DNA of 64,000 nucleotides from Sphingosinicella sp. LHD-64 (GCF_031157375.1 NZ_JAVIFV010000003.1:570001-634000); one strand, 5' to 3'; positions 29,120 through 37,687 are shown, counted from the stretch's first letter. Notes: generated by a model from the sequence alone, not told the origin. Program-made: numbers and translations.

Positions 29120-30051
29120 CGTCGGCCAGCGTCCTTGAAGCCATCGGCAATACGCCGCTTGTGCAGCTCCAAAGGGTTGTGCCGTCGGGCTGCGCACGTG
29201 TTCTGGTCAAGCTGGAAGGAGCGAACCCGACCGGGAACATGAAAGACCGGATGGCGAAAGCCGCCATCGAGGCGGCGGAAGCCGACGGAAGGCTCCGGCC
29301 GGGCGACACGGTCGTCGAGTATACGGGTGGCTCGACGGGCGCGTCGCTGGCGCTGGTCTGCGCGGCCAAAGGCTACCGGCTCAAGATCGTCACTTCGGAC
29401 GCGTTCAGTGAAGAGAAGACGCAGACCACCCGGGCGCTCGGCGCCGAGATCATCCTCATTCCGAGCGACAACAGGAAGATCACCGAGCCGCTGATCAGGC
29501 GGATGATCGACACGGCGAGGCAGATCAGCCAGGAGCCCGGACATTGGTGGTTCGACCAGCTGAACAACAGGGATGCCGCGACCGGCTATCATGCGATGGG
29601 CGAAGAAATCTGGAAGCAAGCTGGCGGAACGGTTGACGCCTTCGTGCAGTCGGTGGGTTCCGCGCATTCGCTCAACGGCGTGACCAAAGTGCTGCGCGCG
29701 CACAATCCCGGTCTCCACGTCGTCGCCGCCGAGCCGGCGGAATCAGCCGTGTTGTCCGGCGGAGCGAAGGGCTCGCACCAGATCGAAGGAATCGGCATCG
29801 GGTTCGTTCCGCCGCATTGGAGGCCGGAAGACGTCAACGAACGGGAATCGGCGACGACCGAGCAAGCTGTCCGGATGTGTCGTCGCCTGGCCCGCGAGGA
29901 AGGCATCTTCGCCGGCACGTCGTCGGGGCTCAACGCCATTGCCGCGCTTCGCCTTGCCGAACGTCTCGGCTCCGAGGCGACCGTTGCAACCATCATGATC
30001 GATTCCGGGCTCAGATATATGAGCACGGACCTCTACCGGGTTGAGCGATAA
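29116..30051 (+). CDS. CysK-like PLP-dependent enzyme (cysteine synthase family)
   Basis: 311 residues of the fold-type II beta family. The N-terminus ASVLEAIGNTPLVQL and the PLP-lysine motif NPTGNMKDRMA are clear. The Asn loop is TGGSTGAS instead of the usual TSGNTG, and the phosphate-binding loop is VGSAHS instead of GTGGT, so it may not be a true O-acetylserine sulfhydrylase. The stop of the displaced thiC tail overlaps its ATG. Sampled G+C is about 62%, a little under its neighbours. It is the first cargo gene after thiC and is followed by another thiC-tail copy. Substrate unknown. Confidence 0.88.
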   Translation: MTSASVLEAIGNTPLVQLQRVVPSGCARVLVKLEGANPTGNMKDRMAKAAIEAAEADGRLRPGDTVVEYTGGSTGASLALVCAAKGYRLKIVTSDAFSEEKTQTTRALGAEIILIPSDNRKITEPLIRRMIDTARQISQEPGHWWFDQLNNRDAATGYHAMGEEIWKQAGGTVDAFVQSVGSAHSLNGVTKVLRAHNPGLHVVAAEPAESAVLSGGAKGSHQIEGIGIGFVPPHWRPEDVNERESATTEQAVRMCRRLAREEGIFAGTSSGLNAIAALRLAERLGSEATVATIMIDSGLRYMSTDLYRVER

Positions 30052-30157
30052 CGACCGGCGCCAGTTTGGAGGCACGGCCTGGGGTGCGCCACTCCTGTAC
30101 CGCCTCACCTTGGTGTGTGATAGTTCACTGGTGAACGCGAAAGAGGCTCTGGCGAAA

Positions 30158-30247
30158 GCGGAGACCGGCATGGCCGCGATGAGCAGGGTGTTCGGGGAAA
30201 CCGGCAGCGAGCTCTACATGGGCGCCGGCGGGCGGGAGCACGATTGA
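30158..30247 (+). repeat. Duplicated thiC 3' end (type A, copy 2)
   Basis: 84 of 90 bases match the last 90 bases of thiC (28955-29044), including the stop. In frame it reads AETGMAAMSRVFGETGSELY and on through REHD. It belongs to a 68-codon open frame from 30041 that I do not regard as a gene. It separates the CysK-like gene from the GNAT gene. Confidence 0.9.
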
Positions 30248-30273
30248 GCGACAACCGGAACGGAGAGAGCAAC

Positions 30274-30855
30274 ATGGCCAAGATCACCATCGGCAGGCCG
30301 GAAGACAAAGCGCGGCTGCTGCAGACCATCGTGCTCGGCTTTTCCGCCGATCCGATGGCGCGCTGGGCCTCGCCGGACCCGGCGGTCTATCTCGACCGGC
30401 GCGTCGAGTTCTTCGACGCCTTCGGCGGCGCGGCCTTCGATCACGGCACCGCCTTCGTCGCCGACGACGGCGCGGCGGTCGCCACCTGGCTGCCCCCCGG
30501 CGTGGAGGCGGACGGCGAGCGCATGGCCGCGATCATGGACGAACAGACGCCGGAACACCGCAAGGCCGAGATGGACGCCCTCTTCGCCAAGATGGCGGAA
30601 TTCCACCTCGAGGAGCCGCACTGGTATCTGCCCCTGATCGCCGCCGATCCCGCCCGTCAGGGCGAGGGCCTCGGCACCGCCTTGATGGAAGCCGCTATTC
30701 GCCGCATCGACGCGGACGGCCGCCCCGCCTATCTGGAAAGCTCGAACCCGCGCAACATCTCGCTCTACGAACGCTTCGGCTTCCAGCGCATCGGCGAGAT
30801 CAGGACCGAGACGTCGCCGGTGCAGACGCCGATGGTCCGGCGGGGGAGGGCGTGA
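30274..30855 (+). CDS. GNAT-family N-acetyltransferase (accessory cargo)
   Basis: 193 residues. The ATG at 30274 has GGAGAG 6 bases upstream; an earlier TTG at 30244 lies in the thiC-tail repeat. The acetyl-CoA motif is LPLIAADPARQGEGLGTALM (R/QxGxGxA type), then PAYLESSNPRNISLYERFGFQRIGEI, the GNAT C-terminal half. The N-terminal half (GFSADPMARWASPDPAVYLDRRVEFFDAFGGAAF in pieces) resembles a common actinobacterial and proteobacterial GNAT group. It sits between two thiC-tail copies. Substrate unknown. Confidence 0.9.
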   Translation: MAKITIGRPEDKARLLQTIVLGFSADPMARWASPDPAVYLDRRVEFFDAFGGAAFDHGTAFVADDGAAVATWLPPGVEADGERMAAIMDEQTPEHRKAEMDALFAKMAEFHLEEPHWYLPLIAADPARQGEGLGTALMEAAIRRIDADGRPAYLESSNPRNISLYERFGFQRIGEIRTETSPVQTPMVRRGRA

Positions 30856-30880
30856 CGCGCTGAGCCGAGCGCAGCTCAAG

Positions 30881-31002
30881 GAACCGGCAGCGAACTCTAC
30901 ATGGCGCCGGCGTGCGGGAGCATAATTGGGGCTTTCGAGATGCCGGAGATGAGCGGGAAGTCCACGAAAACGGCGGGAGATTGCCAGCCGCCGATCAAAT
31001 GA
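30881..31002 (+). repeat. Degenerate thiC 3' end, types A and B together (copy 3)
   Basis: GAACCGGCAGCGAACTCTAC then ATGGCGCCGGCGTGCGGGAG (30881-30920) matches the end of thiC with one-base deletions that break the frame. It is followed at 30937-31002 by a decayed copy of the type B tail: GAGATGCCGGAGATGAGCGG (EMPEMSGK) and AAATGA at the end. The A-then-B order is the same as at the thiC 3' end itself. Confidence 0.8.
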
Positions 31003-31008
31003 TCAAAC

Positions 31009-32403
31009 ATGGGAGTTATGTCAAAAACCGGACTCATCAAAACCATCCTTGTTGAACTCCGAAAAGCCCAGCGTGAGCCTTGGGTGCCTCCTCCAGCCGG
31101 ACCTGTAAAGAAGATCAGATTCCCTCCGGGGCTGCCGTTGGAAGGTGGGAAGCACCTCCGCGCGACTGACAAACTACTGAAGGCCGCCGCAGCCTACTCG
31201 GCTATCCATGTGGCATCTAAGCCCGACCTACGCCTTCGCTTCAAAATCGAAGAATTCGAGCAACTCGTTTGCCGCGCATTCGGTAGCGTTCTAGCGAGCT
31301 TAGACCTCGACCTCACTGATGAAGCGCTATGCTCTCTGATCAAGGAAGGTGTGGACCAATATATTCGGGATCTGATCGAAAAAAGGGGAGAGCGGATCGA
31401 GTTCACCGCGGGATGTCACCTCTTCCAGCCCTGCGAAGTGTACCCGATCCGAGTCGGGCCGGTCTCCTTTGAAACAAGGGATCAATGGGTCGAGCGTGCA
31501 CTTCAAGATCATAAGATTTCTGCAGTCACAGCTCGACGACTCCGCGTCACGTGGTCGCCCCGGCGCTTGAGCAAGCGCAAGGCTTCTCTAGATTTCCATG
31601 CGGAGAAATCTGTTCTGGGAGCTATTGGGCCGTGCGATATCATTTGTTCGGTAGCCACCCACGGTCTTTCGGCAAAGATGATACGTGAAAAGGCACTTCT
31701 GGCATCACGACTAGCTATGACGGCCATCGCCACGATGTGGGCGCGTCCCTCGCAGGGTCTAGAATGGATGAACCTGCTCTATGACCGGCACCTACCTCAT
31801 AGGCAGTACGTTCTTTTTGCGGAAAATCGCTACGCAGGCTCAAGCTCCTCCATTTCGCAGATGCCGTCTGGCCGCTGGACGGACGCAGAACTAGTCGATG
31901 AGGTGCGTAGATATCAGACTCTGTTTGATCAGTTCGGTGAAGCTCTGTTCAACTACGTCCAGCCCGCTAGGGGGGTAACGCGACCTACGATGATGAACGC
32001 GCTATTCCTAAGTTTATGGTGGCATCACGAGGCTTGTCGAGAGTCATCAGATCAAATGGCTACTACTAAATTTGCAGCCAGCATGGACGCGCTTGTTTCT
32101 GGGCAAGATGCTCAAGCAATCATGATATTTATTGAGGCACAGCTAGGCTTCAAGCCAAAAGACCCGATGATGAAGGATGGTCAGTCTACAAGGGCGATTA
32201 TTAATGAAATATATAACAGTCGAAGAAGTAGGCTGATTCACGGATCAAGCTCAGACTTCGCACATGATTGGTCCTCTGTACGATCTGCGGCCGAATCCAT
32301 TAGCAGGCTGTGCTTGGTTAGCGCCGCCGACTGGATGAGATCAAACTCCGAAATTGATGATCTCAAGCTAATGTCTTCTATAGAGATTACTATGTCATGT
32401 TGA
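31009..32403 (+). CDS. Unknown protein with C-terminal HEPN-like domain; candidate defence gene
   Basis: 464 codons from the ATG at 31009 (an ATG at 31018 is an alternative). I do not recognise the N-terminal part. Near the C-terminus, a helical region ends with IYNSRRSRLIHGSS; R405-x5-H411 fits the R-x4-6-H motif of HEPN ribonuclease domains, in the style of Apea-like HEPN found in phage-defence proteins. Base composition is foreign: 50% G+C at 31201-31260 and 38% at 32161-32220, far below its neighbours. It lies after a degenerate thiC-tail copy and overlaps the small gene at 32395 tail to tail. RNase or abortive-infection function is inferred, not shown. Confidence 0.7.
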   Translation: MGVMSKTGLIKTILVELRKAQREPWVPPPAGPVKKIRFPPGLPLEGGKHLRATDKLLKAAAAYSAIHVASKPDLRLRFKIEEFEQLVCRAFGSVLASLDLDLTDEALCSLIKEGVDQYIRDLIEKRGERIEFTAGCHLFQPCEVYPIRVGPVSFETRDQWVERALQDHKISAVTARRLRVTWSPRRLSKRKASLDFHAEKSVLGAIGPCDIICSVATHGLSAKMIREKALLASRLAMTAIATMWARPSQGLEWMNLLYDRHLPHRQYVLFAENRYAGSSSSISQMPSGRWTDAELVDEVRRYQTLFDQFGEALFNYVQPARGVTRPTMMNALFLSLWWHHEACRESSDQMATTKFAASMDALVSGQDAQAIMIFIEAQLGFKPKDPMMKDGQSTRAIINEIYNSRRSRLIHGSSSDFAHDWSSVRSAAESISRLCLVSAADWMRSNSEIDDLKLMSSIEITMSC

Positions 32404-32604
32404 CCAATCACGTCGCTGTTTACCAGAAATGTATATTTTCTCCAGTTTATATCCCTCGTACACATGCACTACGCGATCTACCACAAAAATATGGTGATCT
32501 TCTCCATCTATAAAATCTACAACCTCGCCAATGCGAGGGATGATTTCCATTTCAATTTTCAAATCGTGCGAAATGCCGCTGTGCCTCATCTCGACATACG
32601 TCAT
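32395..32604 (-). CDS. Small unknown protein of the low-G+C island
   Basis: 69 residues: MTYVEMRHSGISHDLKIEME then IIPRIGEVVDFIDGEDHHIF and a basic end. The pattern (PRIGE-x-V-x-F-x-DG, then hydrophobic strands VVDRVVHVYEG) looks like a small beta-barrel protein of the kind found on plasmids and islands. A GGAG lies 8 bases before the ATG, which supports translation. Low G+C like the convergent HEPN-like gene, with which it overlaps by 9 bases. Function unknown; it might belong with that gene as an island pair, though the two are on opposite strands. Confidence 0.6.
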   Translation of the reverse strand: MTYVEMRHSGISHDLKIEMEIIPRIGEVVDFIDGEDHHIFVVDRVVHVYEGYKLEKIYISGKQRRDWST

Positions 32605-32675
32605 CGTAGAACTCCTTAGCAGAATCCCAGCTTGCCGGCGAAATAGGAGCTGTCAATCCATTCCGGGAATGCAGT

Positions 32676-32703
32676 CATTCAGGGGACACCATTCAGGGGA
32701 CAC
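32676..32703. repeat. Tandem 14-bp repeat CATTCAGGGGACAC at the island edge
   Basis: CATTCAGGGGACAC occurs twice without a gap. The string resembles the GGGGACAC-type ends seen near some insertion sequences and REP-associated transposases, but no transposase is present in the 187-base gap. It marks the right end of the low-G+C stretch. Confidence 0.6.
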
Positions 32704-32791
32704 GACACTTAATTGCCGAATCACAAAGCTGCTCCGTTGCAACCTCACTACCGAGTAGACGTTCTCTCTAGGCCCACCCGGAGTCACCCAA

Positions 32792-33151
32792 ATGAACCTC
32801 CAGAGATTCTACCCCTCCCTGCTCGTCGCCGACATGGCGGCGGCGGAAGGCTGGTACACGAAGCTGCTCGGCCGCGGGCCGGATGTCCGGCCGATGCCGA
32901 CCCTGCTGCACTGGGAGCTCAGCGACGCGGGCGGCCTCATGGTCTCCAGCAGCGAGGAGATCGCCGCCCGCGGCACGATCTTCCTCTACGTCGCCGATCT
33001 CGCGGCCGAACGCCGCCGGCTGGCGGGCTTGGGGCTCGAACTGGGCGACGACATAACCGGCGACTATTCGACTTTGGCCCAGGTCCGCGATCCCGACGGC
33101 AACCGCGTCACCCTCGCCTCGCCGCCCCGCAACGCCTTCCCGAAGGCCTGA
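32792..33151 (+). CDS. VOC-family protein (glyoxalase-like)
   Basis: 119 residues with the two beta-alpha-beta-beta-beta modules of the VOC superfamily: FYPSLLVADMAAAEGWYTKLLGR at the start and VRDPDGNRVTLASPP at the end (D-P-D-G-N-x-V/I). GGAG at 32779 precedes the ATG. Cytoplasmic; metal-dependent lyase, dioxygenase or binding protein cannot be told apart. Convergent with the second VOC gene. Confidence 0.88.
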   Translation: MNLQRFYPSLLVADMAAAEGWYTKLLGRGPDVRPMPTLLHWELSDAGGLMVSSSEEIAARGTIFLYVADLAAERRRLAGLGLELGDDITGDYSTLAQVRDPDGNRVTLASPPRNAFPKA

Positions 33152-33175
33152 GCGCGTCGGCGAGGGCCGCCGCGG

Positions 33176-33634
33176 CTACTGATCCATCGCCGCGTGCATG
33201 CGCTTTTCGATGACGTCGTGCCCCAGCTCCTCCTGGAACTCGGCGACCTGCCAGGAGAAGCCGAACGGATCGGTCAGGATGCCGGACCGCTCGCCGAAAT
33301 AGCGGTCCGCGACCGGCTCGTTCTCCACCGCGCCCTGCTCCAGGGCGGCGGCAAAGGCGCGGTCGGCGTCGGCGACGTAGAGCTTCAGCATCAGGCCGTT
33401 GCCGCGCGGATCGCCGCCGGTCGCCTGATCCGGATCGCTGGCGCCGTCGAAGACCATGATCCGGCTGTCGCCGATCTTCATCACCGCGAGCAGCAGCCGG
33501 CCCTTCGCCTCGCGCCGGAAATCCTCGGTCGCGCCGAACGCGTCGGTGAAGAAACCCATTGCCGCCGCCGCGTCGTCGACGCGCAGGATCGGCATGATCG
33601 CATGATAGCCTTCGGGATAGATCGACTTGTCCAT
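33176..33634 (-). CDS. VOC-family protein, PhnB-like
   Basis: 152 residues. The start at 33634 has AGGAGG upstream. GYHAIMPILRVDDAAAAMGFFTDAFGA is the PhnB-like opening, and ERSGILTDPFGFSWQVAEFQEEL the closing signature (D-P-F-G-x-x-W). Such proteins are common in sphingomonads as small cytoplasmic VOC proteins with unknown ligand. Different in sequence from the VOC gene it faces, so not a recent duplication. Confidence 0.9.
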   Translation of the reverse strand: MDKSIYPEGYHAIMPILRVDDAAAAMGFFTDAFGATEDFRREAKGRLLLAVMKIGDSRIMVFDGASDPDQATGGDPRGNGLMLKLYVADADRAFAAALEQGAVENEPVADRYFGERSGILTDPFGFSWQVAEFQEELGHDVIEKRMHAAMDQ

Positions 33635-33798
33635 GGGCCACCTCCTTGCGGCGCCAAGGAAAACGGATCGGCCGACGAGAGGTTTCCCCGCCGAGGTCAC
33701 CCGCTCGAGCCGAGCGGGAGCCGCGAGGGGATCGACCGACGGCGGCCCGTGCCGAAGACCGCCTATCCCGCGTCACAATCGGCGGTTAGGGGAGCGCC

Positions 33799-34623
33799 AT
33801 GCATTTCGATCTGATCCAGTCGCTCAGCCTCGCCGGCGATGCGGGCACGCCCAATGACGACCGCGCCGGCGCCGGTCACGCTCGTGCCTGGGTGATCGAC
33901 GGCGCGACCGATCTCGGCCCGCCGGGGCTGATGGGCGCGCGCGGCGGGGCGGCCTGGCTGGCGAGCGCGGCGCACACCGCCTTCACCGCCGCCGGAGACG
34001 CGCCGGTCGCGGCGATGTGCGAGACGGTCGCGACCCGCGTCGCCGAGGCCTATGAAGCGGCGCGCACGCGCGATCCGCTCGGCCGCTGGGAACTGCCGAT
34101 GGCCGCCTTCCTGGCCGCCCGCCTCGCCGGAGACAGGCTGGAAGCCGCCTGGCTCGGCGACTGCGTCGGCCTGCTGCGCAGCGGCGACCGGATCGCGCGC
34201 CTGGGTCCGGCGCGCGCGGCGAAGGACGCGGAGGCCGCGCAGGCTGCCGGCATGGCCGAACACGGGCTGGGCGCCGTCAAGCGCAGCCCGCCGATCCTCG
34301 AGGCGCTGCGCACCGCGCGCAGCCGCCCCGGCATCGCGGTGCTCGGCATCGAGCCGGAGGCGCTCCGCCGGCTCGAAACCGCGCATATGCCCTGCGCACC
34401 CGGCGACGAGCTGCTGTTGATGACCGACGGTTTCTCGGCGCTGATCGACGCCTATGGCGCATTCGACGCGGTGGCGCTCATGAATGGGCTGGCCGAACAG
34501 GGCCTTGCGGCGCTCGGCGTCCGCCTGCGCGGGATCGAGGCCGCCGATGCCGCCTGCACGCGCTTCCCGCGTTTCAAGGTCTCGGACGACGCGACGGCCC
34601 TGTGGCTGCGGATCGGCGGCTAG
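33799..34623 (+). CDS. PP2C-like protein serine/threonine phosphatase
   Basis: 274 residues. PPM-fold motifs are spread through the protein: NDDRAGAG near the N-terminus, WVIDGATDLG (in place of DGMGG), AWLGDC, LLMTDGFSALID and SDDATALWLRIGG at the end. These acidic residues would bind the two metals. Cytoplasmic. No kinase partner is next to it. The motifs are variant, so activity is likely but substrate unknown. Confidence 0.8.
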   Translation: MHFDLIQSLSLAGDAGTPNDDRAGAGHARAWVIDGATDLGPPGLMGARGGAAWLASAAHTAFTAAGDAPVAAMCETVATRVAEAYEAARTRDPLGRWELPMAAFLAARLAGDRLEAAWLGDCVGLLRSGDRIARLGPARAAKDAEAAQAAGMAEHGLGAVKRSPPILEALRTARSRPGIAVLGIEPEALRRLETAHMPCAPGDELLLMTDGFSALIDAYGAFDAVALMNGLAEQGLAALGVRLRGIEAADAACTRFPRFKVSDDATALWLRIGG

Positions 34624-34705
34624 CCATGGCTTGCGCCCGGCGATGCTTGCAGCTTGGTGCGAACCGCACTAGGCAGCCCGACCCCCGGACAATCGAGGAG
34701 CGCCC

Positions 34706-35128
34706 ATGACCGCGACCGACACCCCCGTCACGCACGAAGCCGGCCCCTTCTACCACGGCACCCGCGCCGACCTCGAGGTGGGCGGTCTGCTCAGCGCGGG
34801 CTTCACCTCCAACTATGCCGAGCGCAAGCTCTCCTGGATCTACTTCTCCGCCACCCTCGACGCCGCGATCTGGGGCTGCGAGCTGGCCAGGGGCAGCGGC
34901 TGCGAGCGGATCTACATCGTCGAGCCGACCGGCGACTATTTCAACGACCCCAATCTCACCGACAAGAGGTTCCCCGGCAACCCGACCAGATCCTACCGCT
35001 CGCGCGCGCCCCTGCGCATCGTCGGCGAGGTCGCCGAATGGGAGGGCCACGCGCCCGAGGTGCTCCAGCACATGAAGGACAGTCTCGCGCGGATGGAGGC
35101 CGAGGGCGGCGCCGAGATCATCGACTGA
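34706..35128 (+). CDS. arr: NAD(+)-rifamycin ADP-ribosyltransferase
   Basis: 140 residues, the normal size of Arr. GPFYHGTRADLEVGGLLSAGFTSNY opens the protein, with the conserved HGT and the DL-x-x-G-x-LL-x-x-G pattern; IYIVEPTGDYFNDPNLTDKRFPGNPTRSYRS follows in pieces and carries the conserved D-P-N and GNPT-x-S-YRS. Arr transfers ADP-ribose from NAD to a hydroxyl of rifampicin, inactivating it. Chromosomal Arr homologues occur in many environmental bacteria. Single gene with GAGGAGCGCCC upstream. Confidence 0.93.
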   Translation: MTATDTPVTHEAGPFYHGTRADLEVGGLLSAGFTSNYAERKLSWIYFSATLDAAIWGCELARGSGCERIYIVEPTGDYFNDPNLTDKRFPGNPTRSYRSRAPLRIVGEVAEWEGHAPEVLQHMKDSLARMEAEGGAEIID

Positions 35129-35308
35129 CGCGCCTGCCGGTGGGTCGGCCCGGCAGCACGGGGATCGCCTTGTTGGCGGATCGCCGCCAATCACCCTTTT
35201 GGGCGATACCCGCGCCCCTGCTTTCGGCCTAGGCTCCTCCCGAAACGGCGATGGGAGCACGCCATGCCCGGCAGGGCGCGCCGACCGCCGCGCGAAAGGG
35301 GGAAACAT

Positions 35309-35842
35309 ATGCGCTACGCACTGACCTACGGCACCCTGTCGGGCCTCGCGATCCTCGCGACGATCCTGCTCGGCCTCACCATCGCGCCGCGCGACGGCTT
35401 CTTCACCTCCGAATATTTCGGCTATCTCGTCATGCTGATCGGGCTCAGCATGATCTTCATCGGCATCAAGCGCTACCGCGACGTCGAGCAGGGCGGCGTG
35501 ATCCGCTTCTGGCCCGCGCTCAAGGTGGGGCTCGCCATCGCGGTGGTGGCGGCGCTCATCTACGTGCTGTGCTGGGAAATCTATCTCGCCTCGACCGGCT
35601 ACCGGTTCATGGACGATTATGTCACCGGGCTTGCCGCCGACCGGCGGACCGCGGGCGCTTCGGAAGCGGAGATCGCCCAGTATCTCGCCTCGATGGAGTC
35701 GATGCGCGAGCTCTACCGCAACCCGGCGGCGCGGATCGGCATCACCTTCCTGGAGATCTTCCCGGTCGGCCTGATCGTGGCGCTCTTCTCCGCCGCGGTG
35801 CTGCGCTTCCCGAAGGTGCTGCCGGCGCGGCAAGCAGCCTAA
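35309..35842 (+). CDS. DUF4199 membrane protein
   Basis: 177 residues, about four membrane helices. GLAILATILLGLTIAP, GYLVMLIGLSMIFIGIKRYRDVEQGGVIRFWPALKVGLAIAVVAALIYV and the late IGITFLEIFPVGLIVALFSAAVL match DUF4199. The ATG at 35309 is preceded by AAAGGGGGAA. Function of the family is unknown. Followed by a palindromic repeat. Confidence 0.88.
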   Translation: MRYALTYGTLSGLAILATILLGLTIAPRDGFFTSEYFGYLVMLIGLSMIFIGIKRYRDVEQGGVIRFWPALKVGLAIAVVAALIYVLCWEIYLASTGYRFMDDYVTGLAADRRTAGASEAEIAQYLASMESMRELYRNPAARIGITFLEIFPVGLIVALFSAAVLRFPKVLPARQAA

Positions 35843-35852
35843 GGCCACTTAT

Positions 35853-35936
35853 CGTCATTGCGAGCGTAGCGAAGCAATCCAGTACAGCCTCTGACGCAGT
35901 CTGGATTGCTTCGTCGCTCCGCTCCTCGCAATGACG
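35853..35936. repeat. Palindromic repeat, CGTCATTGCGAG family, copy 3
   Basis: Arms CGTCATTGCGAGCGTAGCG...AAGCAATCCAG and CTGGATTGCTTCGTCGC...CTCGCAATGACG, as in copies 1 and 2. Between the convergent DUF4199 and amidohydrolase genes. Confidence 0.9.
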
Positions 35937-35953
35937 AGGAAGGCCAGCAGGCG

Positions 35954-37564
35954 CTATCGCGTGCCCTCTCGCGCCCGCGCCTCGGCAACCATCTGCGCCA
36001 CGCTTTCGAGCAGGGCGCGGGCGTCGTAGACGATGCCGTCCTTGATCGTCCAGCGCACCCCGCCGACCCGTTCGACCTGCTGGGTTTCGGGGTTCAGCCG
36101 CATGTGGCCGGTGCCGTAGAGCAGCTTCAGATTCTCCAGCGGATTGCCAGGGACGATGACCAAGTCGGCGAGCATGCCTTCGCGGACCATGCCGAAGGGC
36201 GGCGCCTCGCCTCTGGGCTCGTAGATTTCGCGGGCGCCCTCGATCGTCGCCGAGCGGATCACCTCGAGCGGGGCGAAGCCGGCCTCCTGCAGCATCTCCA
36301 GCTCAGCCACATAGGAGAAGCCCCAGGTCTGGTAGATGAAGCCGGGATCGGAGCCGACCGTGACCCGCCCGCCCATGTTCTTGTAATCGTTCATCAACCG
36401 CATGAAGGGCGAATAGAAACGGCGCCAGGCGACCTCGTCCGCCGTCGTCCAGTCCCAGAAATAGGAGCCGTGATTGACCCGGCTCGGCTGAAAGAAACGC
36501 TGCAGCGACGGCAAGGTGTAGCGCTCGTGCCACTCGGCGGTACGGGCGCGCATCACGTCGCGGCCGGCCGAATAGATATTGAGCGTCGGCGAGAAGGTGA
36601 CGCCGCGATCGAGCTGGCGCTGGAGATAGGCCTGCCATTCCGGTCCGCCCGGCGCGGCGATCTGGTCGGCGAGGCGGGCGACCTGGCTGAACCGCCATTG
36701 CTCGTCGAACATGTTGTAGGCGTTGGGATAGGAGGGGAGCCGCCGGTCGCGGAGCAGCGATTCGAAATGGCCGTAGAAGTGGGTGATGCCGCCCATCCCC
36801 ATCTCGCCGGCGACCTCCGCATTGACCTCGGCAACGCCGCCCTGGCTGAGGTGCGTGACGGTGCCGAGATGGAGCCGGCGCGCCTCCTCGAGCGCGGCGC
36901 GCATGACGGCGGGCGGATGGTTGAAGAACTTGATGCCGTCATAGCCCTGCCCGGCGGCCCAGCGGACATAGGCGCGGGCCTGCTCGGCGGTGTTGGCCTC
37001 GCCCCGGTCCCAGCCCTGGCCGAGCACGATATAGGCGAAAAGGCGGGGGGCGAGGATCGTGTTGTCGCGGCTGCGCTGGCGGTCGGAGAGCGCCATGCCG
37101 TGCGGGTGGCCGTAGAAGCCGACACCGCGCACCGTGGTGACGCCATGGGCGAGCCAGAGGCGGTAGCCATAGGTCGCGTTCGGCGCCTTGTCGGGGTCGC
37201 CATTGTGGCCGTGCGTGTCGACGAAACCGGGGAGGACGTACATGCCGGTCGCGTCGATCTCGTGATCGGCATCGCGCGGCGCGCGATTCTGCGCGAGCGG
37301 TAGGCCGGGCGTGCCGGCGCCGCGGATGCTCTCGATCCGGTTGCCGGCGACGACGATGTCGACCGGACCCATGGGCGGCGCGCCCGAGCCGTCGATCAGC
37401 ATCGCGCCGCGGATGACCAGGCGGCGGAACGGGCCGGCGCCCTCGCCCGGCTGGCGGTCCGCCACCCGCTCCATCTGTGCTTCGGCCTGCTCCTGCGCCT
37501 GCAGCGCCGGCGACAGCAGCATGGCGGCCGCCGCGAGCGCGAGCGCGATCCTTCCCGGTTTCAT
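35954..37564 (-). CDS. Secreted amidohydrolase
   Basis: 536 residues with signal peptide MKPGRIALALAAAAMLLSPALQAQ. Amidohydrolase features in order: LVIRGAMLIDGSGAPPMGPVDIVV, the metal-binding H-x-H of GFVDTHGHNGD, a lysine in GYDGIKFFNHP, histidines in GTVTHLSQGG and HFYGHFE, the aspartate of VTVGSDPGF, and the C-terminal GMLADLVIVPGNPLENL. Distinct from the amidohydrolase at 7365. Periplasmic; substrate unknown. Single gene. Confidence 0.9.
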   Translation of the reverse strand: MKPGRIALALAAAAMLLSPALQAQEQAEAQMERVADRQPGEGAGPFRRLVIRGAMLIDGSGAPPMGPVDIVVAGNRIESIRGAGTPGLPLAQNRAPRDADHEIDATGMYVLPGFVDTHGHNGDPDKAPNATYGYRLWLAHGVTTVRGVGFYGHPHGMALSDRQRSRDNTILAPRLFAYIVLGQGWDRGEANTAEQARAYVRWAAGQGYDGIKFFNHPPAVMRAALEEARRLHLGTVTHLSQGGVAEVNAEVAGEMGMGGITHFYGHFESLLRDRRLPSYPNAYNMFDEQWRFSQVARLADQIAAPGGPEWQAYLQRQLDRGVTFSPTLNIYSAGRDVMRARTAEWHERYTLPSLQRFFQPSRVNHGSYFWDWTTADEVAWRRFYSPFMRLMNDYKNMGGRVTVGSDPGFIYQTWGFSYVAELEMLQEAGFAPLEVIRSATIEGAREIYEPRGEAPPFGMVREGMLADLVIVPGNPLENLKLLYGTGHMRLNPETQQVERVGGVRWTIKDGIVYDARALLESVAQMVAEARAREGTR

Positions 37565-37687
37565 GGCAACTCCCCTGTTCGTCTGATCTCTTCGTTAAGC
37601 CGAGCCTACAGCGGCATTCATGGCCTATTCAATGCCGTCTGCTATTGCGCTTGCAGGTTTTTCCGGGAAGATCGAGTTCACGAAGTC

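Noticed and set aside
30041-30247. A 68-codon frame ending in the ThiC tail
   Set aside because: Only the last 30 codons resemble anything, and that is a duplicated thiC 3' end; the first part has no protein-like pattern or ribosome-binding site.
32395-32604. The small gene as an antitoxin for the HEPN-like protein
   Set aside because: HEPN toxins often pair with MNT nucleotidyltransferases or other co-directional partners; this gene is on the opposite strand and lacks any such motif, so a pairing is not supported.
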